Origin: Membranipora membranacea
Lineage: Eukaryota > Bryozoa > Gymnolaemata > Cheilostomatida > Membraniporidae
Direction: 5' to 3'
Assembly: GCA_914767715.1 (NCBI GenBank)
Contig: OU612066.1
Coordinates: 30,230,283 to 30,294,282, forward strand
DNA length: 64,000 nt
Shown: in pieces, positions 1 to 14,000 of the stretch
How positions within the stretch are numbered: the stretch's first letter is position 1
Layout of the letters: each line of letters opens with the position of its first letter
Position numbers and translations under genes: made by a program
Notes under the pieces: model-generated
Told to the model about the DNA's origin: nothing
Seen by the model: the letters and a program-made list of their open reading frames with translations, nothing else
The model's database searches: none

Positions 1-2160
1 CAAGGAAGCAATTGACATTCACTGTTGACGCCGATATCACATTTATAAACTCAAAGAACCTTACCGGCATCGGCAAAATTAAGTTCGGCCATGGTAAAGG
101 CCATTAGATTTTGACTACAGTACTGAACTATAATAATTTTAAGTTATTGTCAATACTCTAGCTTCATCATACGTACTCAGGAACAACAGTTATCTGTAGT
201 TTGCATACTCATTTAACAGCACAGATCTATTCTTCCTTGTGAAGCGACAATAACATTAGCAATCCAATTTGAGCAGACTGATTGTGTTCAGTCACAACTA
301 CGAAGAATTTTTAGGAAAAAATGATGATGGTGGTGGTGCTGGTGCTTAGCTCTGGCTTATCCAACAAAATATTTGTGATCTTGTGTTATAGGTATTCTTT
401 ACATTTTTATAGTAAGTGATGGAAGTGCTGAGAGTAAACGGCTGTATTTGTTTCAATGTTTATTGGCTAATGATTGTCTCTTATCATAAAAATTTCTGGT
501 TATGGAGACAAATTATGAATACCATCTCGTGCGGAAAGGTCTTTTGCATACACTCACCAGTTTTCTTTGTGTTTGAATAATAAGGGGCTGGACAGCGGCT
601 GATATCATGCCCAGTGTCCCTTGATACATAGTAAACTATGGCTCACAGCACAAACTAATTACGTCGTGTCGTGCTATTTAAGTGGGACAGTATTGAATGC
701 TATTGGCCTGTCTAGCTAATATATTAAGTCTATGGGAAATAGTAACTTCCAAAAACAAAAAAACCATATATATTTGACAACAGGAGCAACTTCAATGATA
801 TCTTTCAGAATTCCTCAACATTTTTCCAGGCGCTACCTAGACATGGAGGTCATGGTGCCATGTTAGTTTTGCTGTGACCTAAAACTGTAAAACTTTTGTT
901 ATGTGATAATTCGATCCTATTTTCTAGTAATAATGATTAGTTTTGCTTGAAATTAAATCATTTTGGGTTTCAGGGTGAATACATCAGTCAGTCAAATTTA
1001 AAGTACAGCAAAATCCAGCGATTACATATTCCATATTCAGTTTGTGGGTGGGTGACTGTAGCCTGTGGCCAAATTAGGGTCGTATTCATTGGATAGCAAT
1101 GTGATTTGAGTTAGGACTTTCAACACTAGCACATGGTGCCACACTCCAAATCTCTACATTTTTTATGCAGCGATGCAAAAACAAACTAATGAATAAAAAA
1201 ACCAGCCGCACTACCTCATACTCCAACTGAGCCTGTCGTGGCTAAAAAATAATCTGTGAGCACTTAAAACATGGCTGTAGCTTGAACAACTAGGGTTGAC
1301 TTTTTTGTATTATGGCAACATTGTTTTGCCGGTAAGATCATGCTCACTGATATTTTCTCCCAATAACCTTATGACCGCAGTAATATGGTCAGTCAACCAA
1401 CTATGCCTTACACTTAGTAATTATATAACAAGAGAATGCTACTACAATAAAACCATTTTGTCATCCTGTTAAAAAGACTGTGCACCACACATATTAAAGT
1501 GAATCAAACAAGCTTAACAGCATCGACACTGTTACCTATCCAACAAAGCAGCGAAAACATAAGCCGCCTTTTTGGTCTCATAACATAAAATCGTTGATCA
1601 AGAAACATAATCAGGCCTTGATAATATATGACACAGCTTTCCAAAAAGAAAACAAGTTACACACTGTTTCAGATAACATCAGTTGAAAGTTGCTTGTCCC
1701 ATATAGAGAATAGCACATGCTAAGTACGCAAAGCCAACACACAACTAGAAAGAGCCCTGAAATACCTAAAATAATAGTTGAGCACAAGCCCATGATGTCA
1801 AGATATATATGGCTAACACCAGCGTGATTAATTCCGTGTCGAATGAATATATATATATAATACAATTTAATATATAACATAATCAAGCTTTGTTTTTACT
1901 GGGCTACATAACAACTTATATGTAAGAAGAACTGGTAAGATGAACACAAATTCGAAGTTATCAGACACTACTAAAAGAAAAGACAACTTCTACTCTATGA
2001 CAAGGTCTCTTTGCCATAATAAACAGTCTGCAGTGTCTGAATATAACATGTTTTTATTTGATCCTGATCCAAAGAGTAGACAATTCCTGCAGGAAGATTT
2101 TTTTCTATCTATCATTTACAACATTCATGACATCACAGGGTGACTGTGAAATCTTGTCGT
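1..2160. other. Gene-free flank
   Basis: I see no exon with protein similarity and no RNA gene here. The stretch is AT-rich with short poly-A/T and TA-dinucleotide runs (for example near 1848-1875). It lies 3' of the minus-strand transporter array, so it may contain the 3' UTR of the first, broken copy. Confidence 0.5.
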
Positions 2161-3710
2161 TTATTTTCTGCTGTGCCATCTTATGACAGCCGGATATAAT
2201 TTTAATAATAATATGGCAGCAATAAAAGCAAGGCAGCCAAATGAGTAGTAAGTCATAGTCCAGGCAAAATTACTGTGGCTTGTTACTATTCCAGAGAATG
2301 TCGGTCCAAAGAAATCTCTACAAACAGTACATTATATTACATAAATGCAATGAGATTCCTATAAAATGGTCTGAATGTTGAGATGAGATGGGAGGGCACT
2401 TGAAGGTTCCGATATCCTTGTAGGAGAAGCTATTCTTTGTCACTGCCAAAATATCTCTCAAAATAACACTGCAGCATCAATTCTGAAATAAAAGAGTCTG
2501 TTTTTAAAAACTCAGCGCAACTTACCCGAAGGAAACAGCACCAAAGTAGAAACCAGATATAACAGCAGTAGTAGCACTATTCCTCTTCTGCATCACTTCC
2601 TCTCCCCTTCACAGCATCAAAAGTAAAGTGTAATAGTGATAGGCTTGAATGTGCTACAGATGATAAAAGCCAGCACACAGTATCCAACTAGTGGATTCGA
2701 CTGGTCCGTACTTATGAAAAACGCTAGAACTCCAAATAAAGCTGTGGCTCCTCCAGCTAAGCAAAATCCAAATACAAATGTTGAGCGCAGTCCAATAAGA
2801 GGTATCTACAATAAAATGATAAAATATTGGCAAGACAAAAAGTTTCTGCTTATACTGCATACACGGTTCTAAGCATCCACCACAACTGTTCCAGCAACCA
2901 TATATAAATAGCCATATGCTTGATCAGGGTAAGTTTTGTCGCACCAAATAATTTTTGGCACTAACTTGTGTACAGTTATATGATTAAGTTCATCATATAC
3001 ACGCCAAGAGAGACCCAGGTGGCTTTAACCCAAATTGATTTAGTCAGCTCTTGAAGCGAAGCTAACATATCAATAGAGCTTACACCCACCTGGGCTTTGT
3101 CTATGACAAAAATTCTAATCGAATCTGCAGTGTTGTGAGAACTATGATTGAGCAGATATTCGTAGACACACCAGTTTGCCCATAAAGGGAGATAGTATTA
3201 GCTGTATAAGGGGAGAAACACCCTAAAGCCATCCTGTCAAATCCGAGTTCAGTCCATGAGTTTCATTCTTCAAAAAAAATATTTGAACTTTTTGATTATA
3301 TGACAGATATTTAGAGAAGGTTGTTCGCGATGAGGCCCATCAATAATGTTTCCACAATGCAGCATTTATGAGTTTTACACAATATTATCGCATAGCAATC
3401 AACACAGTTTATAATAATTACCGTGGATTGAATATCAGTGAAGAGTTGAGTATTCAAAATATTGAGCTTAGTTTTATTTGTGAATCCTTACCATCGTTGG
3501 TAGGAAGGGTGCAGGCAATGACACACAGGCATTGACAAAGAAGTTTCCAACAAATGTCACTAATAGGATAATCTTTTCCTGACGGGTGTATGATGATTTG
3601 TACTTCTCTTGCTGATGGCAACTGCTCTCTTCACCATTGTAAGAACGTTGCCTGCATTTTTCTGAAGTGATGCTCTGAAACTCAGACATTGTCTCATAGA
3701 GTTTCTGCAT
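2161..3710 (-). pseudogene. SLC18B1-like transporter copy A, broken
   Basis: This is the first of five SLC18B1-like loci in the array. Recognisable pieces, in gene order: exon 1 (3492 to 3689 or 3710, ending ..NACVSLPAPFLPTM), exon 2 (3172-3267), the first part of exon 3 (from 2805, IPLIGLRSTFVFGF..), exon 10 (about 2526-2598) and exon 11 (2161-2317, ..DFFGPTFSG..). Two lesions are visible. In exon 2 the conserved GWLLGIS reads GWL-stop-GVS, with a TAG at 3223-3225. In exon 3 homology stops near 2650 and continues almost directly into the region before exon 10, so the second part of exon 3 and all of exons 4-9 are missing. The last exon ends ..WHSRK before the C-terminal tail seen in copies C and E. 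Splice signals of the remaining exons are intact, so decay may be fairly recent. A transcript is possible; a 12-TM transporter is not. Confidence 0.88.
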
Positions 3711-5488
3711 TCAAATCTGTATTCAACATAAATGAGATATTGCATTTCACACATACAGATTAATTCTACAGGATGGTTCATACATTGTCACATGAGTCTA
3801 TGTCATTACTGCACCTTTGATTTACTAAAAATAGCGCACTGGATCTGCATGGATATTGAAACGAATAACCAACCACAGTTGTTAGTTTTTTTCATAAATG
3901 TCACATATACTTTTAACTGCCACTCTTCTTAAGATAAAAGCCTGCATATATAATAGGTACATCTTTATTACTCTTCATGTCTTTTCCTATGAGCCTTATC
4001 TGGACCAAAGTATAATATAAGAACGCAATGCGAAATCAGAATAATATAACTATGAACTACTACATGAAAATCATTGCTGATAATAATTTGTTTCAAGTTT
4101 AGTTCAATGTACAGAACAAGGAGGAAAATAATTTAACTCACCACATCAGCATTCTCGAGAAAAATAGTCGACACTGTTCAGTAGCATAGTGACAAGTGTT
4201 TACCAATTCAAATATGTTGAAATCAATTAGTTGTCAACTTTGATGAGCAGGATCAATGCCCAATCTATTCTTTGATCTATATGAAATGCTTACAGGTTGC
4301 CAGGAAAAAGGCCTCCACATCATTACCATGTATCGAGGTTGTACAAAAGCCATTAAATATTCAATATTTTGAAAAAACACTGCTTGATTTTATGGCAGAA
4401 ATGACAGTTGCAATTTGTTTATATTATTGGAATGTCAACAATACTGTGAGTAGCAATAGAGGGACCTAGAGTGTGCACCATACTAACCATATATAGATTA
4501 ACTTACAAGCTTCAGATATTTGTGGGTTCCTGATGGGGTCTTCCTGGGGTTTATCTCCCCTGCAGAAAGCAGGAGACGGAGTAAGCTATCATCCATGAAT
4601 GCCTTATAATACCAAATCACTTGAGATTGGATATCTTTTTAAAGCTAACTGCCTCTAATGCAGACTTGAAGCCTTTAATTTAGGGGCACTCAATCTGAAA
4701 TCAAAATTCAATTTTTCAAAACATTCTTCATATTGCAGAGAATTTGTCAATATCTTGAGAATCTATGAAGTTGTACAACTTAAGAGCTCGTTAAAATGAT
4801 AATTGTTGAGTACCCTGAACTTGTCATTTCTGCCTTGTGCGTTTTTCTGTAACCGGATTATTCCATTTTTACTAGGAATTATCGTTGAATGAATGAGATA
4901 TACCTAGTGGGAAGACACCAATTATTACGTAGCGACAGAGGAGCATTCCAAGAAAATGACCAAGTACATTTATCACCAATTGTGACAACACCAAATTCAT
5001 GGCATTATTTGAAGAATAAAAATTATTACATTGCTTTAGTTCTATGCAAAGATAGCTCATTGGTTATATCGACTGATCATCTATTACATTAGTTGAAGCT
5101 CAGTTGTCATTGGCAGGACTTTGCCACTTGTATTGCACTCAGAGGTCCAAAAAGGCCTTAGTCTGAGTCTTATTGGCTATAGAGGCTATTTAGCTAAAGG
5201 AATACCAGTCTTAATTACGATTGGGCTACTTACTGCCATCATAGACATATTAATTAGACCTTTAATCATTAATGATGATCATATTTCTCCATTCTCTATT
5301 TTATATCAAATTTTAAACAGATCATCTTCCCTTGCAGTAAAGAGTTTCTTCAGCCTGCTCTTGCGATAATAAATTATATTTCCTATCATAAGTTTGGTTC
5401 AATATTTTGTGGCACATTAAGAAATACAACGAAATTATTATACTGCCAAAAATAAATGTGTGAGAAAAATCTCAATTTTCTAATTATA
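3711..5488. other. Spacer between copies A and B
   Basis: No exon similarity was found on either strand. It is low-complexity AT-rich DNA that contains the promoter side of copy A and the 3' flank of gene B. The short open frames here have no recognisable protein features. Confidence 0.45.
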
Positions 5489-8400
5489 TCACGGGTCACA
5501 ATATTTGGTGATCTCTACAGTCCTATTAGCTCTTTTGTTTCTGTGACATATTTTGATAGCTTGAGATAACTTTAAAAACAAGATGGCAGCAATAATACCG
5601 AGGCAGCCAAATGAGTAGTAAGTCATTGTCCAGGCAAAGTTACCCTCATTCGTTACCATTCCTGAGAACGTTGGTCCAAAGAAATCTCTACAAACAGAAA
5701 ACAATACTTCAAAGTCATATTAAGTTATCAAAATTTTGTGGACACAACTGAACATTGAACAACTTCTATTTGAAATCTGATGATTACTAGAAATTGTAAG
5801 AATAAACAATAAGAAGATTTGTTGAGCTTATGATCGTTGGTCTGGAAAGGCCTTGTCTGGTCTGGACTGAGAGTTTTGCATTGATAACACAAGTCAAATA
5901 TCCCAAGACCCGAAATGCTGGTTGGAGTACCCAAGAGGGCTTCAAGATCTATACTGTATCATCTGCACTGCAAAAAATTAGTTGTGATATCTACACGGTG
6001 ATACCTTTGATGCTACGTATTTGGTAGTAGTTTCTAAATTTTAGGGAATCTCCAACAAAGCTACAAACTCAAACATGTATTGTAAATTCTGATATAGATC
6101 AGACCTAAACGAGTACGGTCAATACTACTCACCCGAATGATATGGCACTGAAGTAGAAACCGGATATAAGCGCAGTAGTAGCAGTGTTCCTCTTTGGCTT
6201 GTCATCATCCCATTCACTGAAACAGATGAATTAAAGTTAGTAGATCCTTCCTATAATATTATAGCATTCAAATGCATAAATATATATTTATGGAAGTAAA
6301 GACAACTGCCTAACCATGTGGCACAGGATTTGATAGTTTATAGATAGCGCTGATAACTAAGCATGGAAGTAGAGGATGACTCATTTGTAATATAATAATG
6401 ACTTACTCTTCATCATCTCCGAATGTTATTGATATTATCGGCACAATGATTATTCCAAGAGAGATTCCCATAATACCAAGACCTGTGATCAGCATCCATA
6501 ATGGCCTAAAATAAACAAAGAAACACTGTTGAATCAAGTCGGTAAATCATAATCAATGATTAGGCCATGAACACCAATGTGGAGATAACTATGCCACTAC
6601 ATGTTTGTTCTGATACACAAACAGCGACTGATTCGAGACATCCTGTAAATAATGGGATACATGATCAGTCAGCTTAGGGCTAATCCTTGAAAAAATAGAT
6701 GCTGAAAACACTTCTTTTTTACTCCATATGTATTCTGAATGTAGCAATGTTCTCTTACCTGTTGAGCCATGGAAATAAGGGACATGGACCCATCATCAGA
6801 AAGTTCAGGCAAGCCAGAAAATATCCATACGCACTCACATAGAATGGATCCAAACATTTCTACAAACACAAGTACAATGCCAAGCATTCAGCATGCGGTC
6901 AATTTGATGTTGGTTTGCTCCCTCAAGTGGAACCTCTGTTTGGTAAACTGAGACCATAACTAATAGCAAGGTTTTTTTCTATAGACAGGTAGAGGTATGT
7001 ACTTACAAATCTGTCAAGAAGCTTTCCCATAATAGGAGAAGTCAGCGTGTAGGCTACAGAGAGTACTAGAAAACAAAGGGCACTCAACTCCTGAGTCAAT
7101 CCAAACTACAAATACAGAATCATGTATAAGTTTTATATTGATATCCTCTCTTGTACTGTCAACAAATAATTAGAATTGTGATCGATATAACGTTTTTGAA
7201 GATGATTTAGGAGCACCTGGCGCTAGTGCGCTTCTCTTTGATGTGGAAAGGTAGGAAAAGGAAATAAATAGTGTTGGTGTGTCACAAACAAATTTAAGTC
7301 AAACCCGTAAAACGCAGTGAAAACTCCTTTTTTATGGTAAAAATGTGTCTGTTGCAGTAAGATTTTTGAGTTAACAAGTTCATGAATGTGTAGGGCCACA
7401 TTTATCGGACAAATATTCTTCAAAATTGATCATCTTATTTCATTTTTTCAAAAATTTTAGTTATCATCAAGGCTGGCGAGCAACCGTTCTTTTATACCCA
7501 AACTTTACCTTAGCTCTAAGCTCCGGTTCGAGAATAGGATCGATGCTTGCCCAGATAGCAGAACTAAATATAGCCATGACGAAAGCAAACACCAGTTTAA
7601 TATCACTAAATATGGTGCATACGGAGGCTGGCTCATCACTGTCATCATAGGGACAAACTGTAACAGAAAATTACATGATTTAATAACGTTGATAAAGACA
7701 TCTATATGTATAACAGTAATTTGAGCATGGTGAAAATGATAAATGATTAGACGAAGTCAATACGCTGCCCAATTTTGCTGATCAACTGTATCACTTTGAT
7801 TATATTATAGTATCTTGTCATCACTGGCTCTGAACAATGATTAAGTCTTTTACTGTAACAACTTACAATCGTATGGAAGAGCAAAGAACATAACGCCAGT
7901 CAACGCCAACATGATAGCCCCAACAATTGAGAAGGTTCCAGCAAACCCTCCTAGCTGAGAAAAAACAGAGGATCTTTACTCAATGTACATAAGCGTCATT
8001 CACATTTCTAACATGCTGCAAGAAGCTGAATAAGAGTTTAATATTCCATTAAAAAACAAGCTTCTAAGAATCACCAAAATTGTTAGTTAATTCATCTTCT
8101 TTCAAAGAGTCATGTTCACACCTTCCTAGCCTCTATCTTTTTCACGACAAAATCTATAGCAAACAGTGGGCCCATGAACTGGAGAGGTATATTACTTACC
8201 GCAAAAAATGCACTGCCGATAGCAGGTCCGCACATGAATCCAACACCTACAGCAGTCTCACAGTAGCTCTTTAAATAGAGAGAAATTGGATAGGTGTCAT
8301 ATATGGCTCTCTGTGTATTTGTTCTGATGCATGCAGGTCAAATGATAATGAATCTAATTCACAATATCTGAGATCATAAATCCCATGAGTTGGGCAAGCA

Positions 8401-9720
8401 TGGCAGTGACAATGATTTCCAGTAGTAGAATTTTACACTGAAATCGGCTTCATCAATCGGTGGTCATATCAAAGATTCGATTTAATTTAAATTAAAATTC
8501 AGTCTGGCTAGTATTGTAAAGCATGAGAACTTGGCAAGTTTACTGAGAGAAAGAAGCAATAGCTATATTTGAGACATCGCTCTGGTAGGAGTTTGATATA
8601 CAGTCATATGAGTTTTCTATCGAGCACCAAGTATTTGTATCAGCATATAATCTCTCATACTCTAAGGGATTATAGACTTATTTTTAAACTAATGCATACC
8701 ATGATGGATGTGGTGGTGTCAGGAAAGGCCATTGGTAGTAGAGTAAAAGCTGCCGTAGCAAAGGCCATCTGACCAATTGACTGAATTGATCTGATGATAA
8801 ACGCCAGCACACAGTATTCAATTTCTGGGGTAGACTGGTTCAAAGTGGGAACAAACTCTAGAATTCCAAATAAAGCTGTACCCACACCAGCTATTAAGAA
8901 TCCGAACACAAATGTTGTACGCAATCCAATACGGGGTAACTACAAAAAAAGAGAAATTTATTTGACACGAATTAATTTGTCAAATTCGCATTGATACGAA
9001 AAATGTCAAAGAACTTGTCATGACTACCACTGGATAGTATATATAGTCATATTACATTTAATGTAATATATAATATATATATATATTCATATAGGTAAAT
9101 ATATTTTAGTATGGAAAATGAGTAGACATACCAGTTTCCCCATGAAGGGAGAGAATATTAGTTGTATTAGTGGAGAAATACCCAGGAGCCATCCTGTCAA
9201 ATCCGAGTTTAGACCATGAGCCTCATTCTAGAAGAAAATATTTCAGCATTAAGACAATACAGGCGAGGAAGGCGCTCAATGGTATAAATCACCAGTTCAC
9301 ACAACTTATTTATCCAATTTTGATTTGAAGCCTAATTGCAAAAAAATATGACACAAACAAGATTATATAGTCTTAATTATGCTGCTCAATTTTTTCAAAC
9401 TCTGCAAAGCTTTATCAAGGAAACTCTGTGCACCTGAGTATTTTTTACAGGGAATAACAGTTCACTATTGAGACTGAACACATAAGACTATATTATTAAT
9501 TCAAACTCACGATCTGCGGTAGGAATGGTGCAGGCAGTGACACGCAGGCATTGACAAAGAACTGTCCCGTAAATGTGACTATAATGAGAATATATTCCTT
9601 GCGGGTGTATGATGAACTTTTCTTCTCATGCTCAGGATAACTGCTTTCTGTATCCTCAACATTGTCAGTATACGTCCAGTCTTTTTCAGAACCGGTTCTT
9701 ATGTGTAAAGATTCATCCAT
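5489..9720 (-). CDS. SLC18B1-like MFS transporter, copy B
   Basis: Complete 11-exon gene, 477 aa. Exons in gene order: 9511-9720, 9132-9227, 8700-8939, 8200-8268, 7867-7954, 7509-7657, 7007-7105, 6759-6859, 6407-6505, 6133-6216, 5489-5687. All introns are GT-AG and the frame is continuous through all of them. Human SLC18B1 is a similar length (about 456 aa); it is reported as a vesicular polyamine/H+ antiporter. Visible family features: a charged cytosolic N-terminus; TM1 with NACVSLPAPFLPQI; GWLLGISPLIQLIFSPFMGKL (the loop before TM3); the antiporter-type motif GVGFMCGPAIGSAFFA in exon 4; WASIDPILEPELR in exon 6; and DFFGPTFSG in the last exon. The C-terminus ends ..VEITKYCDP and lacks the ETxPLLA tail of copies C and E. 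The start ATG is at the same place as in its paralogues. The substrate is inferred from the family, not shown. Confidence 0.92.
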
Positions 9721-11013
9721 TGTGGCAAAGATTTAGTGTTATTGTTGTTGTGCTGTACTTAAATACTGCGCCTGAACTGAACAGATCTGCTGTTTTTCCG
9801 TGCAATGCCGAGCCGTACCAATTGTACTGTTAAATGGCAGCTATGATATTCACGTACCGATATGCACCTCTGACGTATAGAATGATTCACAGAGTTTTCC
9901 TGGGACTGGAGAAAATAATCAGAGTCTTAAATAGTATAGTTTGCACTCAATTAGATCCAGCTTTTATTACGCCAATGACCAGTTTTGTCCGATATTTTTT
10001 TTGTCAATTACCATGGAGATGAATATTTCAGAGCATCCTGTTTACATTTGAAACCCACAATAATACACAAGCATATATCATTGAAAATTCTCATGCAGCA
10101 TTTTGTTCATTTTACTAAATGTAGCTGTTATGCTTGTAAATAGAGGTGTCTGCTGATATATGGCCTTAATGACGATGGTGTGATAATATGAACCTTCCTG
10201 ATAACTTAGGCAGAATCATTCTAAATCATAATGACTTCCATCCGGCATAATCATATACACTTAATCATCACCTCATATCTATTATTTACTATATCTCCTA
10301 TCCTGCTGGAAATCCTCTTTGTTTGAGCAGGAAATCAACTTTGTGATCCAACATATGCAGTGAAATACTGTTGGAAGCTTAGAGGCAAAAACAATTAATA
10401 CACCACAATGCGTAGATCCATTAAAAAGACATTCTGGCCCCAAATTAGGCAACATAATAATTATTTATTACTTTATAATGTATATCAGGACAAACAGCGG
10501 TAGGGAAGCCTAGAAAATGAAGTAAAAATCTAAATCCTGGTATTTTATATTGGGGTCGTTAGAGCGGAGCTTAATTTTCTGACAACCGGCTCACTGCGGG
10601 ACTCCTAAAAGCTCTTGTGTACTACAGTTACAGCATAAATACATGAGAGAGAGAGCAAGTTTATTCATTGGTACAATAACCAGACCCAGCCTAGTGAAAG
10701 TCTCATCAACCCGATTCCAGATTACAGTTATGATCGTCTTATAAAAAATAAAATTAACTCATTACGTATTCGAAATCACTGCACATAGTAGGTCAGTAGG
10801 ATACTCATTAAATATTTAGTTAAATTTAAGTTTAGTTTAAGTTTGTTGTTGCATCCGGTTTCCTACATATTGTAGGTCTAAAACTTGTGTTGCATCGAGA
10901 AGATTTTCAACATTAATTTCTGAAAAGGCAAGTTATATAAGCTGCGGATGAGGATAAGTATATATTGAAACGCTTATGAGAAAAAAAGGAGTAATGCACT
11001 AGGGAGGAAGACA
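9721..11013. other. Spacer between genes B and C
   Basis: It contains the upstream region of gene B and the 3' flank of gene C. I see no exon or RNA gene. There is a short purine-rich GAGAGAGAG run at about 10646-10656. Confidence 0.45.
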
Positions 11014-14000
11014 TTATGCAAGAAGTGGCCGAGTTTCGCTGTCATTAATAGCATCTACGTCATCACATGGTGACTGAAAAGTCCTGTCGGCCATTTTTTT
11101 TCTGTGACACTTTTTTATGGCCTGATATAATTTTAATAATAATATGGCAGCAATAATAGCAAGGCAGCCAAAAGAGTAATAAGTCATAGTCCAGGCAAAA
11201 TCACCCTCGCTTGTTACTATTCCAGAGAATGTCGGTCCAAAGAAATCTCTACAAAAACAAATTAGAGTGAGTTGCCTCTTGAGTAAGTCCAGGCTTACGA
11301 CTGTTTAACTTATTGAATTTGTTTTTTAATTCAAATCATGGCAAGCAAAGTCTAAAGGCTCGCCCCTCGCCGCCCAGTAAACAAGCGGAGGCATGGTAGT
11401 ACCTTTAGTATTGCTTCAATATATTTGCTGAGATGGCTTTACTTTGTCAGTGTTTGCAATTCTTTTCCCAATTCTAGAGAAGCTTTTGCTGCAAATCGAG
11501 ACCATAATGTCATTTCCTGCAGATAATAGATGATGAGTGAAGTATATCGATACTTACCCAAATGAAATAGCACTAAAGTAGAAACCAGATATCATGGCTG
11601 TAGTAGCTGCATTCCTTTTCTGTTTATCTTCATTATCCCCTCCACTATAGCAGAAGATAAAAGTTACTAAGTGGTATCCTTGACATGTTATAATAATTTT
11701 ATGTGAACTTATTATGTTGTAGATGCACAGATGGAGAAGAGCTTTTTTAATAATCACTTGTGATTGATCGATCTTCAAAGGAGAGAGATGAAAACTTACA
11801 CAAAATCATAAAATCACTTACTTTTCATCACCAAATGCTATTGTCAATGTCGGCACAATAATAACTCCTAGGCATACTCCAATTATACCCAGACCAGCCA
11901 GCAGCATCCATAATGGTCTAAAATAACATTAGCAGTGTTGAACATTGAGGCTGTAATTTATCCCAATGAATAAAAAAATACGATTTATATGTCACTTGCA
12001 CACCACATCCCAGATAATGGGCGGGAAAATATTAATTGCCTTGGGGCTAGGCTGCAATGTCTGTGCCAGGTTGCTCTCAGTGTGTAGGCGGGATGGAGCA
12101 CATCTGGGGATCCAACTAGTCCCTGTAGTCAGTTGACTGCAGTGGGATTCGAACCCACGACCTTCAAGCCTTGCAGGTTCAAGTCCGGCGCTCTATCCAA
12201 CCGAGCCACCTCCTACTCCATCCATCCATGCAGATGAACAGACAGCAATGGGTTGGATGTGTGACCGCTGCCAGTTGAAAGCTTCGCCTTGAGAAGTTCC
12301 GAACTCCAAAACCTCCATATCAATACATAAAATACAAGCAAATGTGGTCTAATGATGTATCCTCACCTGCTGAGCCAAGGAAGGAGGGGACTTGGACCCA
12401 TCATTAGAAAGTTTAGACATGCTAGACCATAACCGACGACACTCACATAAAACGGATCCAAACACTTCTACAAACACAAGAGCCAAATAATAATATATAA
12501 ATAATAATAGTAATTATATAATAATATAATTGGCTGTCTGTCAGCGTTGACATTGACTGGCACTGATGATGTGCCAGCATAGGAAGTATTGTGTACAGTG
12601 GCGACTAGGTTTCCAAGTCATTTGTGCCACTCATCAACCACTGTCCGCCAAAGCATCTTTATGTATGAAGCTGTACCATGCATCAGGGTCATTCTATCTA
12701 TATATATGGTGCTTTTGTACGAACAGGAGACCTTCATTATTAAGAATCCTGGTCCGAAGAGCCAAATATTCACTATTCAGTGTATTTACTTTACTCCGTA
12801 ATATCCACTTTTCACCATGGATGTATGATTGATACCTGATTATCTAGGGCAATGAAGACTGTATGGTATTTCAGTCCATATGGAAGACATTAAGGTGTAA
12901 AAACTTTTGAACAATATTTAAACTATAATAAATTTAACCACCTTGATAATGTCAATGTTGGTTTGTACACCAAGGTTCCTCGGAAACACTGGTTTTCTCA
13001 AAAAGGCATCCATGTCATCGCAAGTTTTATTTTCATAGACAGGTAAAGCTATGTACTTACAAATCTATCGAGGCATTTTCCCAGAATAGGTGAAGTCAGC
13101 GTGTAAGTGACGGAGAGAAGAAGAAAACAAAGGGCACTCAACTCCTGAGTCAATCCAAACTACAAAGAAAAATTGACATAGGAATGCATGTATAGAATCC
13201 AGTCTTGATTCATGTTACTGTGCACATATGTAGGTGAATCTAAACTACCTGAGTACTTATTAGGTGTTACATACTGCATTCAGCTACTTATTAGAACTCC
13301 AGAAGCTAACTTTAGTTTTTAATTTGCAATTTAAAGCCAGTGGGTCTCTCGTATTTGATGAGATCAAACGATAAAAAATTTTCTGTTTTAGATTATATAA
13401 CTTTGGCTACTTGGTTGGTGGCTGGCAGGAATGCATGGAAAGAGCACAAAGTGATTATGACAATACAACATGTGGCATGTGTCATATACTATTGTCAAGT
13501 GTCAGGTGTTGCATGGTTTTACATGTCCTGGGTGTTGAGGCTTTCTTACGAAATATAAAACAATATAAGCTATTGATACCAGCATTGCTCAGTCTTGATA
13601 AAGAGTCATAACAACCCGACTTGTACCATCAGTTTTTAACAAGCCCTTCACAGTCAGGATTTATTTCCAAGAATTTTCCACATTCATCTTTAATACAATA
13701 ATTACCTTATTTTTAAGCTCAGGTTCCAGAATAGGATCGATGCTGGCCCAGATAGCAGAACTAAATATAGCCATCACAAAAGCAAACACCAGTTTTATAT
13801 CTCCAAATATGGCACACACAGAGGCGGACTCCGCCTGGTCATCATAGGCACCGACTGTAACAAACAATTTATGAATAATATTGAAAATCTTTACAACTCT
13901 AGAATTTTATCAAACTCCTTTCTTATGTCTTTTTCTTTCAAGGCCCATTGTTGTGCGTTGTCCCATCAGTATCTCAATATGATGTTCATGTAGCCCCAAT

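Noticed and set aside
9049-9090. AT-rich palindrome ATATTACATT/AATGTAATAT
   Set aside because: Such pairing is expected by chance in TA-repeat DNA, and it has no flanking duplication or relatives in the window.
12140-12214. Possible functional tRNA gene on the minus strand
   Set aside because: A and B boxes are good, but I cannot pair a clean acceptor stem and it sits in an intron with a repeat-like body; SINE head preferred.
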